Of a DNA stretch of 64,000 nucleotides, positions 1-8,165 are shown in pieces; positions within the stretch are counted from its first letter, which is position 1; every line of letters begins with the position of its first letter. The stretch is from Georgenia faecalis (lineage in GTDB: Bacteria; Actinomycetota; Actinomycetes; Actinomycetales; Actinomycetaceae), in assembly GCF_003710105.1 (NCBI RefSeq), contig NZ_CP033325.1, positions 1,922,001 through 1,986,000 of the forward strand, given 5' to 3'. The position numbers were made by a program, and so were the translations under genes. Under the pieces are notes generated by a model. That model worked only from the letters and a program-made list of their open reading frames with translations. It had not been told where the DNA came from and made no database searches.

Positions 1-515
1 CCGGGCGGGACGACCTTGAAGTTGTCGAACGCGGTCTGGCCCCAGCGCAGGAACTGGTAGCGCTCGTGGTTGCGCTCGTACTCGATCTCGACGTTGCGCT
101 CGAAGGCGTCGGAGCGCCCGAAGACGTCGATGACCACGGAGTGGTCGATGACCATCTCGGCGGGGGCCAGCGGGTTGATCTTCGCGGGGTCTCCCCCGAG
201 GTCGGCGACCGCCTCCCGCATCGTCGCGAGGTCAACGACGCACGGCACACCGGTGAAGTCCTGCATGACGACGCGCGCGGGGGTGAACTGGATCTCCGTG
301 CTCGGCTCGGCGGCCGGGTCCCAGGTCGCCAGCGCCCGCACGTGGTCAGCGGTGACGTTGACGCCGTCCTCGGTGCGCAGGAGGTTCTCGGCGAGGATCT
401 TCAGGCTGTAGGGCAGCCGGTCCAGACCCTCCACGGCGTCGAGCCGGAAGATCTCGTAGCTCGTGCCCGCGACGTCCAGCGCCGCCCTCGCTCCGAATGT
501 GTCGACGCTGCTCAC
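1..515 (-). CDS. acnA: Aconitate hydratase A, N-terminal part (cut by window edge)
   Basis: This is the first 171 residues of the monomeric [4Fe-4S] aconitase that converts citrate to isocitrate in the TCA cycle. The frame reads from a GTG at 515 and contains AcnA-type segments: [12 protein letters not shown] near residue 30, [15 protein letters not shown] near 80, [11 protein letters not shown] near 125 and RYQFLRWGQ near 155. The iron-sulfur cysteines and the rest of the protein lie outside the window. The GTG is preceded on the minus strand by AGGAG at good spacing, which fixes the start. A 138-nt gap separates it from the RNA methyltransferase upstream and carries a palindrome (588-605), so it probably has its own regulated promoter. 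Confidence 0.93.
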   Translation of the reverse strand, partial: MSSVDTFGARAALDVAGTSYEIFRLDAVEGLDRLPYSLKILAENLLRTEDGVNVTADHVRALATWDPAAEPSTEIQFTPARVVMQDFTGVPCVVDLATMREAVADLGGDPAKINPLAPAEMVIDHSVVIDVFGRSDAFERNVEIEYERNHERYQFLRWGQTAFDNFKVVPP

Positions 516-587
516 AGGTGCTCCTCAGGTGTTGCTCGGCGACGGTGACCGCCGCCATCGTCCCACGGGACCACGGCGGCGACCATT

Positions 588-605
588 TATCTCGACATCA
601 AGATA
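588..605 (-). promoter_or_regulatory. Palindromic operator candidate upstream of acnA
   Basis: The minus strand reads TATCTTGATGTCGAGATA, an inverted repeat with 7 of 9 pairs matching, in an AT-rich patch within otherwise GC-rich DNA about 75 nt before the aconitase start. Its left half, TATCTT, could itself be a -10 box, so a bound protein would block transcription. The size and symmetry suit a winged-helix (MarR-like) or TetR-like dimer. I cannot name the regulator. Confidence 0.5.
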
Positions 606-653
606 CTTTGCCCGGGGGGCGCCGTCCACCTGTGGCGCCCGGCGCGTCGCCGG

Positions 654-1901
654 TCAGGCCCGCTCGAGCAGCGCGACCGCCTCGACGTGGTGGGTGTGGG
701 GGAAGAGGTCGAGCCCGCGGACCGTGCGGAGGCGGTAGCCGCGGGCCGTGGCGACCTGCAGGTCGCGGGCCAGGGCGGCGGGGTCGCAGGCGACGTAGAC
801 CACCCGCTGCGGGGCGAGGTCCGCGAGGGCGTCCATCACCGCCGGCCCGGCGCCGGCCCGGGGCGGGTCGAGGACGACGCCGTCGACCGGGTCACCGCCG
901 AGCGCCACCAGGCTCGCGGGGTCGACCCGCGCCTCGTGCAGCGCGGCGCCGGCGTGGGCGTGGAGGTTGCGGCGCGCGTCGGTCACCGCCCGGGGCTCGC
1001 TCTCCACGGCGTCGACCCGGCCGCTCTCCCCCACCGCCGTGACGAGCGGGAGCGTGAACAGGCCGGCGCCGGAGTACAGGTCGAGGAGGCGTTCCCCCGG
1101 GGTGGGCCGCAGCGCCCCGAGGACCGCGTCGACGAGCACCGGCGCGGCCCGGCGGTGAACCTGCCAGAAGCCGCTGGCCCGGACCCGGTAGGTGAGGTCG
1201 CCGAACGCCGTCGGCACCACCTCGCGCACGCTCCCCCGCGCGGGCCCGCGGCCGCTCGCCTCGGGCTCCCCGTCGACGAGGACGAGGGGGGCGCCCACGC
1301 TGGGGGCGACGACGTCGAGGCGCGTCCCGGGGCGCAGGTGCGACCAGCGGCCGGGGGCGAAGAGCCCGAGCTCGGCGATGGCGGGCACCGCCAGCGGCAT
1401 CGAGGACAGCGGGACGACGTCGTGGCTGCGGTGCCGGAACATGCCCGCGGTGCCGTCCGCGTCGACGACGAGCTCGATGCGGGTGCGCGTGCCCAGGCCG
1501 CCCGCCTCGTCGTCGCCGGGCAGGCCCTCGACGGCGACCTCGCCCTCGAGGCCGTCGAGGTCGAGGTGGCCGATCCGGGTGAGCGCCTCGCGCAGCACGG
1601 TGGTCTTCCAGCGCCGCTGCGCGTCGAGCGCGACGTGGGCGAGCTCGCCGCCGCCTACCCCGCCGGGGCCGGCCTCCGGCCACACCGAGGGGACGCGGTC
1701 GGGCGAGGCCTCGAGGACCTCGACGGCGTCCGCTCGCCAGAACTGGCGGCGGGCCTGGGTGACGCGGGCGCGCACCCGCTCGCCGGGCAGGGTGTGCCGG
1801 ACGAAGACGACGGGCCCGTCGGCGCTGCGGGCGACGCAGTGGCCGCCATGTGCGGGCGGCCCGACGACGAGCTCGACGAGGTCCGGGCCGGGCGTGCTCA
1901 T
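654..1901 (-). CDS. Class I SAM-dependent RNA (uracil-5) methyltransferase, TrmA/RlmD type
   Basis: Predicted to methylate C5 of a uridine in tRNA or rRNA. An N-terminal TRAM domain (about residues 8-65) is followed by the methyltransferase fold: SAM-binding LLDLYSGAG (272-280), DPPRAG (345-350), catalytic nucleophile Cys372 in ACDP and general base Glu408 in HHVEAV. The [4Fe-4S] ligands of RumA-type enzymes are absent: where CxxxxxCGGC is expected (about 74-85) the sequence is WPEAGPGGVGGGEL, without cysteine. Its ATG overlaps the stop of the KimA-like gene by 4 nt (ATGA), so the two are translationally coupled. The order matches the Rv2689c-Rv2690c pair of mycobacteria. The exact target nucleotide cannot be told from sequence. 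Confidence 0.88.
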   Translation of the reverse strand: MSTPGPDLVELVVGPPAHGGHCVARSADGPVVFVRHTLPGERVRARVTQARRQFWRADAVEVLEASPDRVPSVWPEAGPGGVGGGELAHVALDAQRRWKTTVLREALTRIGHLDLDGLEGEVAVEGLPGDDEAGGLGTRTRIELVVDADGTAGMFRHRSHDVVPLSSMPLAVPAIAELGLFAPGRWSHLRPGTRLDVVAPSVGAPLVLVDGEPEASGRGPARGSVREVVPTAFGDLTYRVRASGFWQVHRRAAPVLVDAVLGALRPTPGERLLDLYSGAGLFTLPLVTAVGESGRVDAVESEPRAVTDARRNLHAHAGAALHEARVDPASLVALGGDPVDGVVLDPPRAGAGPAVMDALADLAPQRVVYVACDPAALARDLQVATARGYRLRTVRGLDLFPHTHHVEAVALLERA

Positions 1902-3997
1902 CGGTGCTCCTGGGGGTCGGGGGTGCTGGTGCCGGGCGGCGCCGGGGCCGCGCCGGGGACGTCACCCGGGACGGACGGGCTCACCTCCGGCTCGGGCAGG
2001 GCGGCGGAGGCCTCCTCGCCCAGGGCGGCGCGGGCCGCGCGCTCGTCCTCCCCCTCGCCGGCGAGCTGCCACGGGACGGAGGCGAGGACGACGCCGGGCA
2101 CGAAGAGGAGCCGGCTCTCCAGACGCAGCGCGCTCTGGTTGTGGAGCAGCTGCTCCCACCAGTGTCGCACCACGTACTGCGGGAGGTAGACGACCACGAG
2201 GGCGCGCGGAGTCTCCCGGCGCACCGACCGGACGTAGTCGACGACCGGCCGGGTGACCTCCCGGAACGGGGAGGCGAGGACGGTGAGCGGGACGGGCAGG
2301 TCGGCCTCGTCCCACGCGGCGCGCAGCCGCTCGGTCTCGGCCGGGTCCACGGCCACCGTCACCGCCTCGAGCGTCGACGGGCGGGTGGCCCGCGCGTAGG
2401 ACACCGCGCGCATCGTCGCCTGGTGCAGGCGCGAGACGAGCACGATGGCGTGGACGTGCGAGGGCAGCGCCCGCGCGGCCGAGAGGTCCTCGACGACGAG
2501 CTGCGCGGCGACCCGGTCGTAGTGGCGGCGCACCGCCGTCATCGCGGCGTAGCACACGGCGATAAGGACGAGGGTGATCCAGGCGCCGAGGGCGAACTTC
2601 GTCACGAGCACCACCACGAGGACGACCGAGGTGAGGGCGAACCCGACGGCGTTGATGACGCGCGAGCGCCGCATCCGGGTCCGGCGCGCCGGGTCCACCT
2701 CGACGCGCAGCGCCTGGCCCCAGTGCCGGATCATCCCCAGCTGGCTCAGCGTGAAGGAGAGGAAGACGCCGACGATGTAGAGCTGGATGAGCCGCGGCAC
2801 CGATGCCTCGAAGGCGACGATGAGGACGATCGCGGCCACGGACAGCGCGACGATGCCGTTGGAGAAGACCAGGCGGTCCCCGCGGGTGCGCAGCTGGCGC
2901 GGGAGGTACCCGTCCCGGCCGAGGACGGACCCGAGGACGGGGAAGCCGTTGAAGGCCGTGTTGGCCGCGAGGATGAGGATGAGGCCGGTGACCGCGCTCA
3001 CGAGGGCGACGAGCAGGGGCACGTCGGCGAACACGGCGTGGGCGATCTGCCCGATGACCGGGTCCTGGTGGTAGTCCTCCCCCACCGGCACCCCGTCGCG
3101 CAGGAGCTGGCTCGCCGGGTCCTCGGCGAACCGGACGCCCGTGGCGTCGGCGAGGGAGAGGACGATGAGGAGCATCGTGGCCGAGATGGTCGCCAGCAGC
3201 GCGAGCGTCGTCGCCGCGTTGCGCGACTTCGGGGGCGTGAAGGAGGGCACGCCGTTGCTGATCGCCTCGACCCCGGTGAGGGCCGCGCACCCGGAGGTGA
3301 AGGCCCGCAGGACGAGGAACGCCCCCGCCAGGCCGGTGAGGCCGGCGTCGAAGCCGGGGTCGGCGAGCAGCTCGAGGTCGGCGCTGGGGGCGGCCGTGAG
3401 GTTCCCGGTGAGGTACTGCAGGCCCCCGACGACGGCGAGCAGCCCCACCGCACCCATGTACAGGTAGACCGGCACGGCGAACGCCCGGCCGGACTCCCGC
3501 ATGCCGCGCAGGTTGAGCAGCGCGAGCACGACGACGAGGACGACGGCGACGCTCACCTGGTGCCCGCGCAGCGCCGGGGCGACGACGACGAGGTACTGGG
3601 CGCCCGCCGAGACGGAGACGGCCACGGTGAGGACGTAGTCGACGAGCAGGGCGCCGGCCACCGTGGTCCCGGCGCGCCGCCCGAGGTTCTCGGTGACGAC
3701 CTCGTAGTCCCCGCCGCCCGAGGGGTAGGCGTGGACGGTCTGGCGGTAGGAGGCGACGACGACGAGGAGGACGACGACGACGGCCACCCCCACCCACGGC
3801 GAGACCGCGTAGGCGGTGATCCCCGCGAGCGAGAGGGTGAGGAGGATCTCGTCGGGGGCGTAGGCGACGGAGGAGAGGGCGTCGGAGGCGAAGACCGGCA
3901 GGGCGACCCGCTTGCGCAGCACGGTTCCGCCGAGCCGCTCGCTGCGCACGGGCCGTCCGACGAGCAACCGCTTCGACGCCGCGGCGATGTTGGGCAC
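1898..3997 (-). CDS. KimA-like APC-superfamily potassium importer
   Basis: An inner-membrane permease of about 700 residues, most similar by recognised motifs to Bacillus KimA, a high-affinity proton-coupled K+ importer inhibited by c-di-AMP. Shared blocks in order are SSDALSSVAYAP-type (here FASDALSSVAY), YAYPSGGG-like (HAYPSGGGDYEVV), LLVDYVLTVAVSVSAG, SGCAALTGVEAISNGVP, GDRLVFSNGI and, in the cytoplasmic C-terminal domain, HNQSALRLESRL. About a dozen hydrophobic segments precede that soluble tail. A TTG at 4006 would lie inside the -10 box, so the GTG at 3997, 8 nt after TAGGCT, is the likelier leaderless start. Two TrkA-type regulatory subunits are divergent from it 50 bp away, which supports a potassium role. 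Substrate is inferred from homology. Confidence 0.85.
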   Translation of the reverse strand: MPNIAAASKRLLVGRPVRSERLGGTVLRKRVALPVFASDALSSVAYAPDEILLTLSLAGITAYAVSPWVGVAVVVVLLVVVASYRQTVHAYPSGGGDYEVVTENLGRRAGTTVAGALLVDYVLTVAVSVSAGAQYLVVVAPALRGHQVSVAVVLVVVLALLNLRGMRESGRAFAVPVYLYMGAVGLLAVVGGLQYLTGNLTAAPSADLELLADPGFDAGLTGLAGAFLVLRAFTSGCAALTGVEAISNGVPSFTPPKSRNAATTLALLATISATMLLIVLSLADATGVRFAEDPASQLLRDGVPVGEDYHQDPVIGQIAHAVFADVPLLVALVSAVTGLILILAANTAFNGFPVLGSVLGRDGYLPRQLRTRGDRLVFSNGIVALSVAAIVLIVAFEASVPRLIQLYIVGVFLSFTLSQLGMIRHWGQALRVEVDPARRTRMRRSRVINAVGFALTSVVLVVVLVTKFALGAWITLVLIAVCYAAMTAVRRHYDRVAAQLVVEDLSAARALPSHVHAIVLVSRLHQATMRAVSYARATRPSTLEAVTVAVDPAETERLRAAWDEADLPVPLTVLASPFREVTRPVVDYVRSVRRETPRALVVVYLPQYVVRHWWEQLLHNQSALRLESRLLFVPGVVLASVPWQLAGEGEDERAARAALGEEASAALPEPEVSPSVPGDVPGAAPAPPGTSTPDPQEHR

Positions 3998-4005
3998 GAG
4001 CGCCA

Positions 4006-4011
4006 AGCCTA
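4006..4011 (-). promoter_or_regulatory. -10 box for leaderless kimA-like gene
   Basis: The minus strand reads TAGGCT, eight bases before the chosen GTG at 3997. It implies a transcript starting at or next to the start codon and excludes a 5' leader riboswitch for this potassium transporter. Confidence 0.5.
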
Positions 4012-4037
4012 GGCCCCCTCGTCCACCCCGCGCGGAG

Positions 4038-4043
4038 TACGGT
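4038..4043 (+). promoter_or_regulatory. -10 box for leaderless trkA/ceoB-like gene
   Basis: TACGGT lies seven bases before the GTG at 4051, with no Shine-Dalgarno sequence in between. Together with the opposing TAGGCT box at 4006-4011 it makes a compact divergent promoter pair between the importer and its putative K+ regulatory subunits. Confidence 0.5.
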
Positions 4044-4050
4044 TCCCCCC

Positions 4051-4716
4051 GTGCACTTCGTCATCATGGGATGCGGCCGGGTCGGGGCGTCGCTCGCCAC
4101 CCAGCTCGACGCCCACGGCCACTCCGTGGCGGTCCTCGACCAGAACCCCGAGGCGTTCCGGCGCCTGCCTCCCGACTTCGACGGACGCCGGGTCACGGGC
4201 CTGGGCTTCGACCGCGACGCCCTCGCGCAGACCGACATCGAGGAGGCGTACGGGTTCGCCGCCGTCTCCAACGGGGACAACTCCAACATCCTCGCCGCCC
4301 GGGTGGTCCGCGAGACGTTCGGGGTGGGCAACGTCGTGGCCCGCATCTACGACCCGCGTCGCGCCGAGGTGTACGAGCGGCTGGGGATCACCACGGTCGC
4401 CACCGTGCGCTGGACGGCCGACCAGGTGCTGCGCCGCCTCATGCCCATGGGCGCGGTCGCCGAGCACCGCGACGCCTCGGGCCACGTCTCGCTCGTGCGC
4501 ACCGACGTCCACCCCGGCTGGGTGGGCCTGCCGCTCACCCGCCTCGAGGAGGTCTCCGGCGCCCGCGTGGGGTACCTCACCCGGCTCGGGGTCGGCATCG
4601 TCCCCGGGGCGGGGACCATCGTCCAGGAGAACGACCTCGTCCACGTCCTCGTCGCCACCGAGCGCGTGGACGCGGTCCAGCGCGCGCTCGCCAAGCCCCC
4701 CGTGCGGGAGGCGTGA
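4051..4716 (+). CDS. TrkA/CeoB-type potassium uptake regulatory subunit (first)
   Basis: A cytoplasmic 221-residue protein with an N-terminal RCK/TrkA-N Rossmann domain (GCGRVG at 7-12, acidic residue after the second strand in VLDQNP) and a C-terminal TrkA-C domain (about 140-215). Such proteins bind NAD(H) or nucleotides and gate a potassium channel or transporter. It starts at a GTG with no SD but a -10 box 7 nt upstream, and its stop overlaps the second TrkA gene (TGATG). The pair corresponds to CeoB/CeoC of mycobacteria (Rv2691-Rv2692). No TrkH/Trk-type channel is in the window; the divergent KimA-like permease is the obvious partner. Confidence 0.88.
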   Translation: MHFVIMGCGRVGASLATQLDAHGHSVAVLDQNPEAFRRLPPDFDGRRVTGLGFDRDALAQTDIEEAYGFAAVSNGDNSNILAARVVRETFGVGNVVARIYDPRRAEVYERLGITTVATVRWTADQVLRRLMPMGAVAEHRDASGHVSLVRTDVHPGWVGLPLTRLEEVSGARVGYLTRLGVGIVPGAGTIVQENDLVHVLVATERVDAVQRALAKPPVREA

Positions 4717-5408
4717 TGCGCGTCGTCATCGCCGGGGCCGGCAGCGTCGGCCGTTCGATCGCCCGGGAGCTCCTCTCCCACGGTCACGGCGTCACCCTCA
4801 TCGACCGCCAGCCCGCCGCCATGCGGGTCGCCAGCGTGGCCGAGGCGGAGTGGATCCTCGCCGACGCCTGCGAGATCTCCACGCTCGCCGACGCGCGCCT
4901 CGCCGAGTGCGACGTCGTCGTCGCGGCCACGGGTGACGACAAGGCCAACCTCGTCGTGTCCCTGCTCGCCAAGACCGAGTTCGCCGTCCCGCGGGTGGTC
5001 GCCCGGGTGAACAACCCCAAGAACGAGTGGATGTTCGACGAGGCCTGGGGCGTGGACGTGCAGGTCTCCACGCCGCGGATCATGACGGCGCTCGTCGAGG
5101 AGGCGGTGAGCGTCGGGGACCTCGTGCGGATCTTCACGTTCCACGCCTCCGGCGCGAGCATCCACGAGCTCACCCTGCCCGCGCACTCACCCGTGGTGGG
5201 GCGTCAGGTCCGCGACGTCGTCTGGCCGCCGGACACCGTCCTCGCGGCGGTCATCCGGGCGGACCGGCCGTTCGCGCCGACCGCGGACGACACGCTGGAG
5301 GCGGGCGACGAGCTGCTGCTCGTCCTCAGCGCTGGGGCGGAGCAGGATCAGGCGGCGCTGCAGCAGCTGCTGGCTCCCGGACCAGCACCCACGTCGCCCA
5401 GAGCGTGA
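4716..5408 (+). CDS. TrkA/CeoC-type potassium uptake regulatory subunit (second)
   Basis: A 230-residue paralogue of the preceding gene with GAGSVG (7-12) and the acidic ribose-binding position in LIDRQP, then a TrkA-C domain (SPVVGRQVRDV onward). The ATG shares one base with the stop of the first gene, so the two are co-translated and probably form a hetero-octameric RCK ring. Its last 83 nt overlap, tail to tail, the end of the DUF3159 gene on the other strand. Confidence 0.88.
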   Translation: MRVVIAGAGSVGRSIARELLSHGHGVTLIDRQPAAMRVASVAEAEWILADACEISTLADARLAECDVVVAATGDDKANLVVSLLAKTEFAVPRVVARVNNPKNEWMFDEAWGVDVQVSTPRIMTALVEEAVSVGDLVRIFTFHASGASIHELTLPAHSPVVGRQVRDVVWPPDTVLAAVIRADRPFAPTADDTLEAGDELLLVLSAGAEQDQAALQQLLAPGPAPTSPRA

Positions 5409-6018
5409 GGGCCCACAGCGGCACCCCCATGACGAGCCGGGCGGTGCCCAGCCACGCGACCTCCGCCTGGAGGTAGAGGGGGAGCTGCGCGGCGAGGCGC
5501 GCCACGAACAGGGCGACCCACAGCCAGGTGGCGGCGGTGTAGCGCCGACGGCGCCAGGGGTCGGCGCGCCAGGTGCTCCCCTCCTGCCGCAGGAGCGCGA
5601 CGACCACGCCGACGAGCGGCCACCGCACGAGCAGGGAGACGAGCAGGGCGGCCGCGTAGGCGGCGTTCGTCCACAGCCCGAAGGCGAAGTAGTCCTGGGC
5701 CTGCCCGGAGCGCCACGCCCACACGACGCCGACGCCGACTCCGAGCAGCCCGCCGAGCGCCTGGGTGATGGGCGTCCCGCCGACCAGGCGCGCCACGACG
5801 AGCACGAGGGCGACGGCCAGCGAGGCGACGAGGGGGGCCGTGAGGCCCCCCACCGCGACGAACACCGCGACGAATACCGCGCCGGGCGCGACGGACTCGA
5901 GGACGCCGCGCAGGCCGCCGATGGACTCGGCGAGCGAGAAGTCCTCCCCCACCACCTGGCGCACGCCGCCGCGACCGGCCGGCGTCGCCTCGTCCGGCGG
6001 CCCCTCGGGGGCGCTCAT
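5326..6018 (-). CDS. DUF3159 family membrane protein
   Basis: A 230-residue integral membrane protein of the actinobacterial DUF3159 family (Rv2693c position). A short cytoplasmic N-terminus ends in VGEDFSLAESIGGLRG, which is typical of the family, followed by about six hydrophobic segments and the GGTPITQALGGLLGVG signature near residue 90. Function is unknown; the constant association with TrkA and the OB-fold gene hints at an envelope role. The ATG at 6018 overlaps the stop of the OB-fold gene by 4 nt. Its 3' end lies inside the convergent trkA reading frame. Confidence 0.85.
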   Translation of the reverse strand: MSAPEGPPDEATPAGRGGVRQVVGEDFSLAESIGGLRGVLESVAPGAVFVAVFVAVGGLTAPLVASLAVALVLVVARLVGGTPITQALGGLLGVGVGVVWAWRSGQAQDYFAFGLWTNAAYAAALLVSLLVRWPLVGVVVALLRQEGSTWRADPWRRRRYTAATWLWVALFVARLAAQLPLYLQAEVAWLGTARLVMGVPLWALTLWATWVLVREPAAAAAPPDPAPPQR

Positions 6019-6407
6019 GCGTCCTGGCCGAGGAGCTCGTAGGCCGGGTTGAAGATGGTGGGGCGGTCGGCGCCGCCGAAGACGATGCCCTCGGCGACCA
6101 GCCGGCGGCCGGCCTCGATGCCGGGGATCTCCCGGCGGCCCAGCCACACGAGGTCGATGCTGCCGGAGCCGTCGTAGAGCCGGGCGCGCAGGGAGACGAC
6201 GCCGTCCCGCGGACGGTACGTCACCGCGGTGAGAATGCCCGCGCAGCGGACCCGCGCGCGGGCCCGGGCGTCGCGGATCGGGGACGCGTCGTGGCGGGCG
6301 GCCGCCTCCCGCTCGTCCTGGGCGTCGATCTCGGCGCGCGAAGCGACGAGGCGGGCGAGGAGGCCGGCCCGCGGAGCGGCCAGCGGGCCGGCCCCGTGGC
6401 GGTTCAC
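6015..6407 (-). CDS. OB-fold nucleic acid binding domain protein
   Basis: A 130-residue protein. The first 45 residues are helical and charged, then comes an OB-fold strand pattern (RCAGILTAVTYRP, VSLRARLYDGSGSIDLVWLGRR, GRRLVAEGIVF). This matches the Rv2694c-type family associated with RecG-like OB domains. The start is a GTG at 6407 that overlaps the DUF3710 stop as GTGA, so it is read by coupling. It probably binds single-stranded nucleic acid; the process is unknown. Confidence 0.82.
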   Translation of the reverse strand: MNRHGAGPLAAPRAGLLARLVASRAEIDAQDEREAAARHDASPIRDARARARVRCAGILTAVTYRPRDGVVSLRARLYDGSGSIDLVWLGRREIPGIEAGRRLVAEGIVFGGADRPTIFNPAYELLGQDA

Positions 6408-7120
6408 CGGGTCTCCGTGATCTCCGGCCCGCGGGTGAGCGGGTCGGGCAGCACCGGCGGCTCGCCCGCCGTGGCGGGCGCGGCGGCGTCGGTCGCGCCC
6501 GGCATCCGCAGGGCGAGCACGTCCCGCGGGGCGCGGGCCTCCTGACCGCGGACGACGACGATGTCGGCGAAGACGTCCTCGAGGAGCGTGGCGGCGTCCG
6601 GGTCGACGGCCGCCCGGCCGCTGAGCACGCCGCGGAGGAACCACCGGGGACCGTCGACGCCGATGAACCGGGCCGGGCGGTGCCCGGTGCGCCCGTCGGC
6701 GGTGCGCACGGGCAGGCGGGCGAGGAGCTCGGGACCGAAGGGCCCCTCGACCTCGTCGGCGGTGCCGCCCTGCTGGGTGACCGAGGCGGCGATCTCCGTC
6801 CGGAGCTCCTCCCACAGGCCGTCGGTGCGGGGCGCGGCGAGCGCCTGGACCTGCAGGGACGATCCGGCGGCGGTGAGGCTGGCGGCGACGACCTGGCGGG
6901 AGGTCTTCTCCACCTCCATGCGGAGCTCGAGGCCGGGGCGGGCGGGGACCCGCAGGGCGCCGAGGTCGAGGCGGGCACCGAGTCCGGGCACGTCGGAGAC
7001 GTCCCAGGGACCGCGCTCGTCGTCGGGTCCGGCCGTGGTCGGCTCAGACGACGGCTCCGACGTGGGCGTCGCGTCGTCGGGCTCGGCGTCGTGCTTGCGC
7101 CGCCGGAAGATGGGGCTCAT
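6404..7120 (-). CDS. DUF3710 family protein
   Basis: A soluble 238-residue actinobacterial family protein (Rv2696c position). An acidic, low-complexity N-terminal 40 residues precede GPWDVSDVP and LDLGALRVP, the family's opening motif, and later [15 protein letters not shown], typical of its C-terminal half. The ATG at 7120 has a consensus AAGGAGGT eight bases upstream and overlaps the stop of dut by 4 nt; an in-frame upstream ATG lacks an SD. No catalytic motif is visible and the role is unknown. Confidence 0.85.
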   Translation of the reverse strand: MSPIFRRRKHDAEPDDATPTSEPSSEPTTAGPDDERGPWDVSDVPGLGARLDLGALRVPARPGLELRMEVEKTSRQVVAASLTAAGSSLQVQALAAPRTDGLWEELRTEIAASVTQQGGTADEVEGPFGPELLARLPVRTADGRTGHRPARFIGVDGPRWFLRGVLSGRAAVDPDAATLLEDVFADIVVVRGQEARAPRDVLALRMPGATDAAAPATAGEPPVLPDPLTRGPEITETR

Positions 7121-7590
7121 CGGGGACCTCCTTCTGTGCCGGCGGGCGGCGTCCACCCACCGGTTGATCCGAACCCGCCGTCACCTCGGGCCGAGGTGGG
7201 CAGCTCGTCCACGGGGACGAAGCGCGCCTGGGCGACCTGCTGGAGCACGAGCTGGGCGATGCGGTCGCCGCGGGCGAGACGGACGGGGGCGTGCGCGTCG
7301 GTGTTGAGCAGCGTCACCATGATCTCGCCGCGGTAGCCCGCGTCGACGGTCCCGGGGGCGTTGACGATGGTGAGGCCGTGGCGCGCGGCGAGGCCGGAGC
7401 GCGGGTGGACGAACGCCGCCCAGCCCTCGGGCAGCGCGATCGCCACGCCGGTGGGGACGGTGGCCCGCTCCCCCGGCGCCAGGACGACGTCGGTGCGCGC
7501 CCGGAGGTCCGCGCCGGCGTCTCCCGGGTGCGCGTACGAGGGCGCGGGCAGGTCGGGGTCGAGCAGGCGGACAGCGACGTCGATACTCAC
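7117..7590 (-). CDS. dut: dUTP diphosphatase (dUTPase)
   Basis: Hydrolyses dUTP to dUMP and PPi, keeping uracil out of DNA and feeding dTMP synthesis. All five trimeric dUTPase motifs are present: DAGADLRA (about 24-31), RSGLAARHG (about 71), [14 protein letters not shown] with the catalytic Asp (about 84), [10 protein letters not shown] (about 112) and the glycine-rich C-terminal [10 protein letters not shown]. Length 157 is normal. The GTG at 7590 follows TACAGT by 8 nt, suggesting a leaderless transcript; another GTG sits two codons upstream. It is first in the operon dut-DUF3710-OB-DUF3159, joined by 4-nt overlaps. Confidence 0.95.
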   Translation of the reverse strand: MSIDVAVRLLDPDLPAPSYAHPGDAGADLRARTDVVLAPGERATVPTGVAIALPEGWAAFVHPRSGLAARHGLTIVNAPGTVDAGYRGEIMVTLLNTDAHAPVRLARGDRIAQLVLQQVAQARFVPVDELPTSARGDGGFGSTGGWTPPAGTEGGPR

Positions 7591-7673
7591 GGGCACCGAC
7601 TGTACTGACTCCGGGCGGGGTCCTTGCCCCCGGCGCTGCCCGGCGGACGCCACCCGGCTGGCACAGTGGTCCC

Positions 7674-8165
7674 GTGGACAGCGCACCCCTGTTTCGTGAA
7701 CGGCTCACGCCGACGCCCCCCGTCCTGCTCGTGGGGGCGCTGCTGGGCGCCGCGCTCGGGCTCGTCCTGTGGCCCTTCGCCCCGCCCTGGGTGGCCGGCG
7801 GCGTGGGCGTCGTCGCCGCCGTCGCGGTCGTGGCCGCGCTCGTCCTCACCGCCCCGGTGGTCGCGGTGCGGGACGGGCGGCTGCATGCCGGGCGGGCGCA
7901 CGTCGACGTCCGGTTCCTCGGCGTGCCCGAGGTGCTCGACGACACAGAGCTGCGCCGGGCCCTGGGGCCCGGCGCAGATGCGCGCGCGTACGTGTGCCAC
8001 CGTCCGTGGGCGCGGGCCGCGGTGCGGGTCCCGCTCCTCGACCCGGCCGACCCGGCGCCGTACTGGCTCGTCGCCAGCACCCGCCCGGGCGATCTCGCCC
8101 GGGCGCTGCGAGCGTCGGCTCAGGCCGCGCACTCCGAGCAGACGAGCTGGCCGCCGTCCTCGTAG
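7674..8165 (+). CDS. DUF3093 family membrane protein
   Basis: A 163-residue protein with two hydrophobic segments (about residues 16-60) followed by a small soluble domain containing [14 protein letters not shown] and the ending [16 protein letters not shown], both hallmarks of DUF3093 (Rv2698 position). It is divergent from dut with 83 bp between starts. The GTG at 7674 lies 6 nt after CACAGT with no SD, so it is probably leaderless. Its last 46 nt overlap the DUF4193 gene on the opposite strand. Function unknown. Confidence 0.83.
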   Translation: MDSAPLFRERLTPTPPVLLVGALLGAALGLVLWPFAPPWVAGGVGVVAAVAVVAALVLTAPVVAVRDGRLHAGRAHVDVRFLGVPEVLDDTELRRALGPGADARAYVCHRPWARAAVRVPLLDPADPAPYWLVASTRPGDLARALRASAQAAHSEQTSWPPSS

